Positions 24,976 to 31,430 of a stretch of DNA of 33,713 nt are shown in pieces. Made by a program: the position numbers and the translations under genes. This stretch comes from a virus. How positions within the stretch are numbered: the first letter of the stretch is position 1; each line of letters starts with the position of its first letter. The stretch lies in the IMG/VR virus record IMGVR_UViG_3300044982_000008, positions 1-33,713 of that record; one strand, written 5' to 3'. The notes under the pieces are model-generated. The model worked only from the letters and a program-made list of their open reading frames with translations. It did no database searches and was not told the DNA's origin.

Positions 24976-25209
24976 CTACTCCTCAACGAGAGTTACGGCC
25001 TTGTAGACCTTGCCATCAAAGACTTCGTCCTCGTCAACCTCGTAGTCGCTCTCCTCTTTGTACCAGCTCCGGCCCCAACCTGAGCACTGGGCGCAAATGC
25101 CACCAGGAGCCTCCTCGTAGGCTGCGATTGACGCAGCCTCTTCGCTGTCAGCTTCAACAGTGACATACAAACCGATCGTGGCGTGCATCGCCACCTGATA
25201 CTTCGGCAT
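24976..25209 (-). CDS. small acidic protein with CxxC (77 aa)
   Basis: ATG at 25209 with AGGAG upstream. The start farther upstream at 25278 would run into the preceding gene. The N-terminus has a strand/helix pattern (YQVAMHATIGLYVTVEADSE, EAASIAAYEEAPGG). It is followed by GICAQCSGWG (CxxC) and a very acidic tail (EESDYEVDEDEVFD). Only one CxxC is present, so a zinc site would need a partner. Function unknown. Confidence 0.55.
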   Translation of the reverse strand: MPKYQVAMHATIGLYVTVEADSEEAASIAAYEEAPGGICAQCSGWGRSWYKEESDYEVDEDEVFDGKVYKAVTLVEE

Positions 25210-25217
25210 CTCTACTC

Positions 25218-25460
25218 CTAGAGCGTTGCGGTAGTCCAGCCAATGTACTCGCATGGCCTGTCCATGCCATCGCCCCACTTGGCAGCGATGGCCTCCTTGA
25301 ACATCCAGATCCGCTCAAACAGCTTGGTCGGTGCCTGAGCCAGGATGTTCGCCCCCTGAATCCTGCGGTACATGGCCTGCAAAAAGTCCACGTGTTCCAT
25401 CGCCTGGGCTAGCGTCCACCCTTCCGGCAGGTAGTCCAGGTTCATTCGGTTTAGATGCAT
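25218..25460 (-). CDS. hypothetical helical protein overlapping the ATPase gene (80 aa)
   Basis: ATG at 25460 lies inside the 3' end of the ATPase gene in another frame. The product is helical and well formed (YLPEGWTLAQAMEHVDFLQA, KLFERIWMFKEAIAAKWGDG). Its first 49 codons are read together with the ATPase tail, a 146-base overlap. The tail of the ATPase there is low-complexity, so this frame appears to be the more constrained one. It may be a helicase partner or loader, but this is only positional. Confidence 0.55.
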   Translation of the reverse strand: MHLNRMNLDYLPEGWTLAQAMEHVDFLQAMYRRIQGANILAQAPTKLFERIWMFKEAIAAKWGDGMDRPCEYIGWTTATL

Positions 25461-26196
25461 CTTCGTCCTCGATAACACGGGAGCACCAGGGCTCAGCCTG
25501 CAAGGGGAAGGACGTCCGACCCGTAAGGTCGGACGGTCCGAAGCGATTCTTGACGACGGCCACATCAATGGCATCAGGTCGTCCGTTGAGTGTCAGGATC
25601 AGAACGGGCAACTGGTTGGCCTTGCCCATGATGGCATGCCGTGGTGGACACGGCTCGCCCTTGACTGCCTCACTGGTGTGGTGAACCACGGTCAGTGCGG
25701 TGTTCCATTTCCGGGACAGGTAGTGGAGTTCGTTCATCAAGCCCCAGTAGTTCTGCTCGCCGACTCCGTCGTAGTCCACGTTCATCATGATGTCGATGAC
25801 CGTGTGCTCTGGGTAGTCACCCCGGATCTCGGCAAAGGCGTCCATCTCCCGCTCAATGTGCTCCATGGTGGGAGCGGGATGGAACGACCACTTGACGTGG
25901 TCGAAGGACTGGAGCTGGGCAGTAGCGTACTCAACGTGGGTCTTGGTCCACTGCTCAGTTTCCGACATGGGGACGCCTGCCTTCATGGCCAGCACGCGCG
26001 TGGCCATGGTGTAGTCGTCACTGTCGTTGCTGAAGTACAGGGTTGGGACCTGAATGCGGTCCACGATGTTGAGTGTCAACATGGTCTTCATGGAGCCAGG
26101 AGGCCCGGCAATCATGGAGATTGCCGACTTCCTAAAGAATGCACGCTGTGCCTCGAAGGCCCGGAAGGGCGCGGGGAGAGGCTCACCTGAGCTCAT
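25315..26196 (-). CDS. RecA/DnaB-like replicative ATPase (probable helicase)
   Basis: I use ATG at 26196. A GTG at 26208 is an alternative, and neither has a clear Shine-Dalgarno. Residues 31-38 (GPPGSMKT) are the Walker A loop. DIMMNVDY near residues 140-147 fits Walker B, and LTVVHHTSE, GKANQLPVLILTLNG and VVKNRFGPSDL follow the order of RecA/DnaB-family motifs. About 290 residues is short for a DnaB with an N-terminal domain, so it is a core ATPase only. The C-terminal 48 residues are non-conserved-looking and overlap another gene. Confidence 0.75.
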   Translation of the reverse strand: MSSGEPLPAPFRAFEAQRAFFRKSAISMIAGPPGSMKTMLTLNIVDRIQVPTLYFSNDSDDYTMATRVLAMKAGVPMSETEQWTKTHVEYATAQLQSFDHVKWSFHPAPTMEHIEREMDAFAEIRGDYPEHTVIDIMMNVDYDGVGEQNYWGLMNELHYLSRKWNTALTVVHHTSEAVKGEPCPPRHAIMGKANQLPVLILTLNGRPDAIDVAVVKNRFGPSDLTGRTSFPLQAEPWCSRVIEDEDASKPNEPGLPAGRVDASPGDGTRGLFAGHVPQDSGGEHPGSGTDQAV

Positions 26197-26232
26197 CCCG
26201 CGCCCCACCGAACGGTGCAGTGTACGAATGGA

Positions 26233-26700
26233 TCAGCCCTCCGTGGGCGGCTGGTACTTGAAGACGATCCCCTTGCGCGGGATCGGACCCTTGCCGGGGA
26301 CCTCCTCCTTGTAGAGACCGGCAAACAGGCCACCCCGCTCGAAGCAGCTCTTGAACTTGCGGTTGGGGTCCGCCTTCACGGCCTCCTTGTACGCCTCCTG
26401 CGCCGCCTTCAGCTGGCGGTCAGTGAGGAAGTGGCGGTACGCCACGCCGTCGGCGTCAACGCCCGTCACGACCGCTCCCATGAGCGGGCGAGCCAGCGCC
26501 TGAAGGTGGGTCGGGATGTCCTTGAGAATCTTCGGACGGCCGCCCTCGGGAGACCAGTACAGGTGATCAGTCGGCTTGCCGTCGACAAACTCCTTGACGT
26601 GGTACTCGCTAGAGTCCTCGGTCAGGGTGATCTGGAAGAGGTCGCCGACCTCCTTGAACTTGAAGTTCGGCAGCTTCTCGTAAGATCCAAACAGTGCCAT
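26233..26700 (-). CDS. probable DNA-metabolism protein (155 aa; possible ssDNA-binding)
   Basis: ATG with GAGAGG about 10 bases upstream. The protein has strand-rich halves (DLFQITLTEDSSEYHVKEFV, RPLMGAVVTGVDADGVAYRH), a helix (DRQLKAAQEAYKEAVKAD) and a basic turn (PNRKFKSCFERGG). The order next to the ATPase gene, and the acidic/basic alternation, suggest a single-strand-binding or replication accessory role. I cannot name an OB-fold motif with confidence, so this is inference from context. Confidence 0.55.
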   Translation of the reverse strand: MALFGSYEKLPNFKFKEVGDLFQITLTEDSSEYHVKEFVDGKPTDHLYWSPEGGRPKILKDIPTHLQALARPLMGAVVTGVDADGVAYRHFLTDRQLKAAQEAYKEAVKADPNRKFKSCFERGGLFAGLYKEEVPGKGPIPRKGIVFKYQPPTEG

Positions 26701-26715
26701 TTTATGTAGCCTCTC

Positions 26716-27084
26716 TCAGCCGAACAGGGACTTGGTGGTCTTGGGAGTCGGAGGAACCGCAGGGGCGGGCGGCTTCGCCCGCTCCCAGGGCTTCTTTGTC
26801 GCGTCAGTCGGTGCTGACTCCTCAATCACCTTACCACCGAGGTCGGCCTTGATGGCCTCCTCGGCGTTGAACATGGGTGGTGCGGTACTGACCACGATCT
26901 CAGGCTTGCGACCATTGGCAGCGTCGTACATCTTGGCATGGGCAACCGCCAAGCCTTCAGTTGCCCGAACCGCCGACTCGGTCAGAGCCTCAAGCTCGTT
27001 CTGATTGTCGGAGAGGATCTTGATGTTGATGTAAGCATACTGCTGCCTGGTCGGGATGCGGAACTCAACCTCGAACTTACTCAT
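26716..27084 (-). CDS. hypothetical protein with Pro-rich C-terminal tail (122 aa)
   Basis: ATG at 27084, overlapping the 3' end of the upstream gene by 8 bases, with AGGAG about 10 bases upstream. The folded part begins with strands (FEVEFRIPTRQQYAYINIKI) and a long helix (ELEALTESAVRATEGLAVAH). The last 45 residues are Ala/Pro/Lys-rich and end in SLFG, like a flexible tail that recruits partners. In this cluster, between nuclease and ATPase genes, it could be a recombination or SSB-type protein. Confidence 0.6.
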   Translation of the reverse strand: MSKFEVEFRIPTRQQYAYINIKILSDNQNELEALTESAVRATEGLAVAHAKMYDAANGRKPEIVVSTAPPMFNAEEAIKADLGGKVIEESAPTDATKKPWERAKPPAPAVPPTPKTTKSLFG

Positions 27085-27256
27085 ACTCGTTATACTCCTG
27101 CTGGGTTCCAAACCAAAGGCCATCGTCGCCCGCGTACCAGGGGTGAGCCGTGGCGATGAAGCTGTGCAGTTCGCCAGACTCATCAACAACGTCGATCGTC
27201 AAGTCCCATTGACCCTTGGTTACGGTAATCGACTGGGCAGTCTCGAACGTAATCAC
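27077..27256 (-). CDS. small acidic hypothetical protein (59 aa)
   Basis: A GTG at 27256 overlaps the stop of the preceding gene (GTGA) and its TAA overlaps the next ATG. Strands VITFETAQSITVTKGQ and DLTIDVVDESGEL are followed by FIATAHPWYAGDDGLWFG. It has no cysteine or catalytic motif. The gene fills the space exactly between two others, which supports it despite its short length. Confidence 0.6.
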   Translation of the reverse strand: MITFETAQSITVTKGQWDLTIDVVDESGELHSFIATAHPWYAGDDGLWFGTQQEYNEYE

Positions 27257-27432
27257 TTCGCCCCCACGTGGATGCCACAGTTCGGGAAGCAGGGCGGCAG
27301 GCCAGGACCAATCGGGTAGATCGACTGGACGTGGATCGGGTGGCCGTGGATGGCCGGACCGATCGGACGAACATGAGTGGGCGGGCTGTGGAAAATGCCA
27401 AGCCCGAACAGGATGGCAATTATGATCTTCAC
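27253..27432 (-). CDS. small exported/membrane His-Pro-rich protein (59 aa)
   Basis: A GTG at 27432 overlaps the stop of the upstream gene (GTGA), with GAGGAG upstream. Residues 2-14 (KIIIAILFGLGIF) form a hydrophobic signal or anchor. The remainder contains seven His among Pro/Gly/Ile (THVRPIGPAIHGHPIHVQ) and two Cys (PPCFPNCG). It may be a membrane-tethered metal-binding or envelope peptide. There is no family match. Confidence 0.55.
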   Translation of the reverse strand: MKIIIAILFGLGIFHSPPTHVRPIGPAIHGHPIHVQSIYPIGPGLPPCFPNCGIHVGAK

Positions 27433-27605
27433 TTCTTCTCCTCTATCCACACAATGTGCTTCACCATGACAATCGCTCCATCAAAGTCAATGAAGACAAG
27501 GTTCTTGTCATCGATAAGAGCTTTCTTGATCTTGCCGACTGCCACCGAACCCAGGGGGCAGTCCAGCTTCTCGCCGTTTGACATGTGAAAGATCGTACTG
27601 GCCAT
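27429..27605 (-). CDS. small hypothetical protein (58 aa)
   Basis: The ATG at 27605 forms a TGATG overlap with the nuclease stop, and its own stop overlaps the next start. It has a compact strand-rich pattern (SNGEKLDCPLGSVAVGKIKK, NLVFIDFDGAIVMVKHIVWI). It resembles an SH3-like or OB-like mini-domain in style. No assignable function. Confidence 0.55.
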   Translation of the reverse strand: MASTIFHMSNGEKLDCPLGSVAVGKIKKALIDDKNLVFIDFDGAIVMVKHIVWIEEKK

Positions 27606-28426
27606 CAGAACACCGGCTTCTTCATCTCGAAATATGGGTCCCACTTCTTTGCATGTACCGTGTCGCCGGATCGTGCCAGACACGCATCCTGCATCGGGCA
27701 CCACTTGCAGGTGAACTGCACATCGGCAGGGTACTCGTCCCGCTTCTCCGCGTCCACCATCTCCTTGTAGATCTTTCCGTACAGCTCCCCGACCTGTTCG
27801 TCGGTGAGCTGGGGGGTGTGCCAGTGGAACTTGCCGTCACGCGCCATGAAGTAGGCAACGTCCTTGACGTCAGTCCCTTCAGCACGCCGCCAGAGGGCGG
27901 CGTACGTCTCCAGCTGGAACCAGTCCTTAGGCTTGGTCTTGCCGGTCTTGATGTCGATGATCCGAACGTTCTGGAAGTTATCGTCATACTGAACCCGATC
28001 GGCGAATGCCTTGATGGGGACTGGGCACCCTGGAAGATTTCCAGTTAGATCGTACTCAACCATTTCTCCTGCTGGCCTGACCGTGTCTCGCCAGTTCTTC
28101 ACGCAGCGAGGGCCGATCTCAAGCCAGTCGTCGCAGCCCTCCGGGGCCTGGGGTGAGCCACCGGAGAGCCACAACTTAGTGTCCCAGTAGATGCCTTCGT
28201 CTGCTTCCATCAGACGTGCAACTTCTGGATAGAAGTACGACTCAAAGGTGACGCCATTCTCGACCCTTCCAAGGTCGAGTTCCTCGGTCATCTTATGAAC
28301 CGCACTTCCGCCCGCAAAGTATACAGCTGGCCTTGCGGGAGCCTTTGCAACCTTCTCCAACATCCACTTGTGCTTACAGCGTTCCCAAGTGGTGAGCGTC
28401 GAATACGACAAGTGCTCTGGGATCAT
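27605..28426 (-). CDS. Cas4/RecB-like PD-(D/E)XK exonuclease with Fe-S Cys set (273 aa)
   Basis: ATG at 28426 with GAGGG close upstream. LSYSTLTTWERCKHKW places Cys 17. AVHKMTEEL has the family His near 44. FADRVQYD and RIIDIKTGKTKPKDWFQLETYAAL give the catalytic Asp near 143, Asp 158 and Lys 160. CKWCPMQDAC near residues 240-249 completes the four-Cys iron-sulfur set. Together these match Cas4/AddB-type single-strand exonucleases. No cas1, cas2 or array is present, so the likely use is phage recombination or DNA-end processing. Confidence 0.85.
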   Translation of the reverse strand: MIPEHLSYSTLTTWERCKHKWMLEKVAKAPARPAVYFAGGSAVHKMTEELDLGRVENGVTFESYFYPEVARLMEADEGIYWDTKLWLSGGSPQAPEGCDDWLEIGPRCVKNWRDTVRPAGEMVEYDLTGNLPGCPVPIKAFADRVQYDDNFQNVRIIDIKTGKTKPKDWFQLETYAALWRRAEGTDVKDVAYFMARDGKFHWHTPQLTDEQVGELYGKIYKEMVDAEKRDEYPADVQFTCKWCPMQDACLARSGDTVHAKKWDPYFEMKKPVF

Positions 28427-28434
28427 CCCTCAAT

Positions 28435-28449
28435 TGTAGCAGGTCACTG
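28435..28449. promoter_or_regulatory. near copy of the WhiB-gene operator
   Basis: TGTAGCAGGTCACTG matches the first part of the palindrome at 29094-29114 except for one missing T. It overlaps the WhiB-like stop codon and precedes the Cas4-like start, so one protein could control both genes. Confidence 0.4.
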
Positions 28450-29070
28450 ACCCTTTTCGGAACGGCAGGCTGCGCATCGGCGCACCCTGTAGTCCTTACC
28501 ATTCCTCTTGATCGTCTGGTATCGGGTGTTCTCTTCGTTGTACTCATGACCACGAGGGCAATGGGTCTTCTCCCGATTGAAGCTGTAGCCCTCCTCTCTG
28601 ACTTCATCGCTGCTCTCGCGGCGACGCCTGGTGACATTGTCGCACTCACGCTTGCGGTCAATCTGGCACCGGCGGCAGCTGTCACGCGGAGAGAGGGCCC
28701 CTGGGGCCGTAATGTCGTGCCCGTTGGAGCAGAACCCAGCCCGCTTCTGTTCGGCCGTTACGCGGTGCATTCCGCGCCCCTCGGGGGGTGCGGCACTAAC
28801 CAGTGGACGAAAGGCTGTCGGCAGGCACCCACCACGAGTGGTCCACTTGCGGTCTTCGGCGTCAGAGGCGAGCAAGCAGGCGGTCTGAACTGGGCAATAG
28901 CGGCAGATCTCCTGACCTGCTAGCAATAGGGCAGCATCATCTGAACTGTGGTATCCAGACCGATTCTTCTGGTCGGAAAGCTCCCACTGAACAGGGTTCT
29001 TTCCCCGGCAGGCTGCTTCATGCAGCCATTCATCTGAGTCAGTCCTGATCTCTGAAGCAAAGCCAACCAT
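28444..29070 (-). CDS. WhiB-like Fe-S regulator fused to two zinc knuckles (208 aa)
   Basis: ATG at 29070 with GAGGAG upstream. Residues 21, 56, 59 and 65 supply the four WhiB cysteines (AACRGK; ICRYCPVQTAC). DRKWTTRGG near residues 73-81 replaces the usual G-V/I-W-G-G turn. Residues about 113-136 and 170-203 each add a C-x2-G-H ... C-x2-C unit (FCSNGHD...CRRC; HCPRGHE...CAAC), a zinc-knuckle type seen in phage proteins. It is the first gene of the minus-strand operon and probably controls it or host genes. The double extension is unusual for WhiB. Confidence 0.8.
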   Translation of the reverse strand: MVGFASEIRTDSDEWLHEAACRGKNPVQWELSDQKNRSGYHSSDDAALLLAGQEICRYCPVQTACLLASDAEDRKWTTRGGCLPTAFRPLVSAAPPEGRGMHRVTAEQKRAGFCSNGHDITAPGALSPRDSCRRCQIDRKRECDNVTRRRRESSDEVREEGYSFNREKTHCPRGHEYNEENTRYQTIKRNGKDYRVRRCAACRSEKGQ

Positions 29071-29093
29071 GTCATCTCCTCTGACTACACAGT

Positions 29094-29114
29094 TGTAGCA
29101 GTGTCACTGCTACA
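29094..29114. promoter_or_regulatory. perfect 10-bp inverted repeat (operator candidate)
   Basis: TGTAGCAGTG at 29094-29103 and CACTGCTACA at 29105-29114 are perfect inverted repeats around one base. It lies 24 bases before the WhiB-like ATG, between that gene and the control region. Symmetry and position fit a dimeric repressor site. Confidence 0.7.
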
Positions 29115-29166
29115 CAAGGAGTAGTCCTATTGTCATCATGTATTGAACAAGTTAGTTACTGGTAAT

Positions 29167-29191
29167 GAAGATCCCCTTCAGGGGGATCTTC
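29167..29191. other. 10-bp stem-loop
   Basis: GAAGATCCCC at 29167-29176 pairs with GGGGATCTTC at 29182-29191 around TTCAG. There is no long T-tract. It may act as a terminator or a leader structure. Confidence 0.6.
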
Positions 29192-29282
29192 TAATCCGGG
29201 GAGAAGATGAACTACATCCGGAGGAATGGGTACCCATGGACAGGAGCCTTAGCGACTGACCAATGGGAACAGGTTCATCCAT

Positions 29283-29319
29283 GGATCAGGCCACCCCTTA
29301 GGGTGGCCATCCGTGATCC
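29283..29319. other. two-part stem-loop
   Basis: GGATCA (29283-29288) pairs with TGATCC (29314-29319), and GGCCACCC (29289-29296) pairs with GGGTGGCC (29301-29308) around CTTA. A 5-base bulge lies on the 3' side. Confidence 0.6.
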
Positions 29320-29345
29320 GACAGGGTCAGACCTATCCTTAAGCA

Positions 29346-29425
29346 GTTGTTCACCCATCCCCTGCTCCGCTAGGGCTGCGCAGGGATCGTCCTGGTGGAT
29401 CACTGTTTGGACCAGGTTGAACAAC
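29346..29425 (+). ncRNA. possible three-way-junction RNA element
   Basis: GTTGTTCA (29346-29353) pairs with TGAACAAC (29418-29425) as an outer stem. Within it, ATCCC plus TGC (29357-29365, one bulged C) pairs with GCAGGGAT (29380-29387), and CCTGGT (29391-29396) pairs with ACCAGG (29411-29416). The nested arrangement suggests a folded RNA or a structured DNA site. No known RNA family is recognised. Confidence 0.4.
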
Positions 29426-29466
29426 AACCTAAAAGAAGGATGCCCGCTTCAAACCTGCCTTAAACC

Positions 29467-29482
29467 TGTGATCTGCGTCACA
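29467..29482. promoter_or_regulatory. perfect CRP/GlxR-type site
   Basis: TGTGA-TCTGCG-TCACA is an exact match to the CRP-family consensus TGTGA-N6-TCACA. Its centre is about 62 bases upstream of the predicted transcription start at 29537, the usual position for class I activation. A host cAMP-type regulator would be the likely binder. Confidence 0.55.
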
Positions 29483-29521
29483 TCTCGCAGGCACACAGTT
29501 CCTCCTTATCTGATATCAGTA

Positions 29522-29537
29522 TGTTACAATCAAGCCA
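29522..29537 (+). promoter_or_regulatory. extended -10 promoter for a leaderless transcript
   Basis: TG-T-TACAAT at 29522-29530 is an extended -10. Seven bases after it lies the A of the metallophosphoesterase ATG, so the mRNA would start at the start codon. No Shine-Dalgarno is present. The -35 is weak and overlaps CTGATATCAG (29510-29519), a 10-bp palindrome, which fits activation by the upstream CRP-type site. Confidence 0.55.
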
Positions 29538-30289
29538 TGACTAAAAAGGTGATGATCGTTCCCGATCTTCAGGTCCCCTACCACTCAGTCAGCTTCGTAA
29601 AGAAGCTGATCCAGGTGGCCAAGGACTGGCAGCCTGACACCATCTGTTTCATCGGGGATGTCTTGGATTTTCCGGAGGTGAGCAGGTGGACCAAGAGTGG
29701 TCGTGGTGAGTTCGAGCCGACGCTTCAGGCGTCGCTCGACAAGGGCATCACCATCCTTGGACAGTTCCGATTGGCCGCCCCGAAGGCGGACATTCGGTAC
29801 AAGATGGGAAACCATGACGAGCGACTGGAGAAGTACATCAATGACTACGCCCCCGCCCTGCGAAGCCTGCGGACATCCGATATCGGATACCAGCTCGGAC
29901 TGGACCAGCTTGAGATCAAAATCGAGCGAGACCCGTTCCTTCTGGCACCGGACGTGTTGGCTGTCCATGGACATGAGCGAGCGTACAGCTCAGTTCTGGG
30001 CCGCTATGAGGGGGAGCGCATCAAGCAGTATGGTCTCTCTGTCGTTTCCGGCCACACGCACACCCCAGTCCTGATCACTACCGCTACAGGCTTCGGCCTC
30101 AAGCAGAAACACCGCTTCGGGATGAACGTGGGCCACGGTATGGATCCCAAGAAGTGCGGATACACCAAGGACGGATACCTGAACTGGTGCCAGGGGTTCG
30201 GTGTGATTGAAGTGGTCAACGGTGTCTCGTATCCCACCCTTGTCACTGCCCCGGCCGGTCACTTCATGTTCATGGGAGAGAAGTACTGA
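29537..30289 (+). CDS. calcineurin-like metallophosphoesterase (250 aa)
   Basis: ATG at 29537 begins MTKKVMIVPDLQVPYHS. Motifs run in family order: PDLQ near residues 9-12, GDVLD near 40-44, GNHDERL near 91-97, VHGHE near 143-147 and GHTHTP near 172-177. These bind two metals and cleave phosphoesters. The first motif has Gln where the family usually has His (D-x-H), which may change metal binding or specificity. It heads a short plus-strand operon with the sigma-like gene (TGATG coupling). The substrate could be nucleic acid or a nucleotide. Confidence 0.85.
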   Translation: MTKKVMIVPDLQVPYHSVSFVKKLIQVAKDWQPDTICFIGDVLDFPEVSRWTKSGRGEFEPTLQASLDKGITILGQFRLAAPKADIRYKMGNHDERLEKYINDYAPALRSLRTSDIGYQLGLDQLEIKIERDPFLLAPDVLAVHGHERAYSSVLGRYEGERIKQYGLSVVSGHTHTPVLITTATGFGLKQKHRFGMNVGHGMDPKKCGYTKDGYLNWCQGFGVIEVVNGVSYPTLVTAPAGHFMFMGEKY

Positions 30290-30975
30290 TGACTGACGAC
30301 CTGTTCGCGTTCTACAACGAGCACATCACCAGTGCAGCCCGCGCCATTGGGCGCGGGTACTACAACTACACCTCGGTTCCTGACATTGAGCAGGAGCTCT
30401 GGATGGGGCTGTACAAGCAGCCCGCACTGTTCCGCAAGTACAAGGACCAGTGGCCCGAGTCTCGTGGCTTCCTGGTGTCATTGCTCAAGCGGAAGGCCTA
30501 CACATACTGCAACCGAGAGCGTGACATCGCCCTCGGGATCACTCCAGAGAAGCGTGAGTCGTCCTACTCGGTGGCTGTGGTGCGTGAACTGCTGCCTGAC
30601 GTGTTCGACTATCAAGACTGGCAGTCGTTCGCTCAGAAGACGGACAGCCAGGCCAAGGCCAAGCGTCTTGAGGCCACGTCTGACCGCCTCGCCATGCTCA
30701 TCGACGTCAAGACTGCCGTCGACAAGCTTGACTCTCGCAACTACAGCATCGTCATTGCGGTGTTCAAGCACCAGTACGACGATGCTCAGCTTGCCGAGAT
30801 GCTGGAGATTTCGACTGGATCGGTGAAGACCACCATCAATCGGGCACTCAATGCTCTCGTCAAGATCCTGTCACCCGATGTGGCCGCAGCCGATCGGGAG
30901 TATGTGGGCACTCGCAAGGTGAAGTCCAACGCTGCCTCGCGGGCAGAGGTCTCCAATGCTTACGAAGGTGCATGA
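30289..30975 (+). CDS. sigma-factor-like transcription protein (228 aa)
   Basis: The ATG overlaps the previous stop (TGATG). Residues about 25-85 (YTSVPDIEQELWMGLYKQPA, SRGFLVSLLKRKAYTYCNRE) resemble sigma region 2 helices. Residues about 140-195 (AVDKLDSRNYSIVIAVFKHQ, then YDDAQLAEMLEISTGSVKTT) are a clear sigma region 4 helix-turn-helix. A basic tail follows. It probably redirects host RNA polymerase to phage promoters. The link to any promoter here is untested. Confidence 0.75.
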   Translation: MTDDLFAFYNEHITSAARAIGRGYYNYTSVPDIEQELWMGLYKQPALFRKYKDQWPESRGFLVSLLKRKAYTYCNRERDIALGITPEKRESSYSVAVVRELLPDVFDYQDWQSFAQKTDSQAKAKRLEATSDRLAMLIDVKTAVDKLDSRNYSIVIAVFKHQYDDAQLAEMLEISTGSVKTTINRALNALVKILSPDVAAADREYVGTRKVKSNAASRAEVSNAYEGA

Positions 30976-31385
30976 TGAGGTTCTCCGAGCGGTTCACCGA
31001 AGAGGAGCGCCAGGAGTTGGCCGCAGCCAACGCCGTACGCGCTCGCATCAAGGCTCAGCGCCGCAACAGGCAGGCTGTTGCCGATGAGGCCGCCAGGGTC
31101 CGTGAGGCGCAGCACAAGGCCCTTGAGGAGGCCAAGGCTGCCGCCAGGCGGGCCGCCAAGAAGGACTTCGATGACCGTCTGCGACGCGTCCTCTTGGGGC
31201 TCTCTCGGGATCTGTACGAAAATGATCTTGGACTCGTTGGAATGTTCCCCAAGGACTCCAGCCATCGCGTAGAAGTCTTCACGATTTCCGACCGCAAGGG
31301 AGCGGCCGGAGCTGAGTACAGCCCATATCCCCAGCGTGACACCCTGGTGTACTGGGTGCACGGCAAGGGCTTCGAGTGGGAGTAG
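30972..31385 (+). CDS. basic coiled-coil protein (137 aa)
   Basis: ATG at 30972 overlaps the sigma-like stop (ATGA); an ATG one codon later is equally possible. Residues about 8-75 form a long charged helix rich in Ala, Glu, Arg and Lys (ARVREAQHKALEEAKAAARR). The C-terminal 60 residues look folded (RRVLLGLSRDLYENDLGLVG, DTLVYWVHGKGFEWE). It may bind nucleic acid or the sigma-like protein. The function is unknown. Confidence 0.65.
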   Translation: MMRFSERFTEEERQELAAANAVRARIKAQRRNRQAVADEAARVREAQHKALEEAKAAARRAAKKDFDDRLRRVLLGLSRDLYENDLGLVGMFPKDSSHRVEVFTISDRKGAAGAEYSPYPQRDTLVYWVHGKGFEWE

Positions 31386-31401
31386 GAGGAACTGGTGGAT
31401 C

Positions 31402-31424
31402 GGCACAGCCTTCAGGGCTGTGCC
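31402..31424. terminator. hairpin between converging genes
   Basis: GGCACAGCC (31402-31410) pairs with GGCTGTGCC (31416-31424) around TTCAG. It lies between the coiled-coil gene on the plus strand and the minus-strand gene ending at 31431. There is no T-tract, so it may be a partial terminator for both. Confidence 0.7.
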
Positions 31425-31430
31425 TCACCA

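Larger units (their letters stand above)
29115..29466. other. non-coding control region with multiple stem-loops
   Basis: The strand-neutral gap contains GAAGATCCCC...GGGGATCTTC (29167-29191), ATGGGTACCCAT (29226-29237), ATCCATGGAT (29277-29286), a two-part stem at 29283-29319 and the junction structure at 29346-29425. A frame open from ATG 29207 into the metallophosphoesterase exists with GGGGAG upstream, but its 110-residue extension has odd composition and I do not support it. The region is best seen as a regulatory or origin-like segment. Confidence 0.5.

Noticed and set aside
27605-28426. CRISPR-Cas locus
   Set aside because: No repeat array or other cas gene is present; the Cas4-like gene fits phage DNA processing.
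29207-29536. 110-residue N-terminal extension of the metallophosphoesterase from ATG 29207
   Set aside because: It is open and has GGGGAG upstream, but its composition (many Trp, Cys, Pro, Ser) is unlike a domain, it covers several stem-loops, and the shorter start has a matching promoter.
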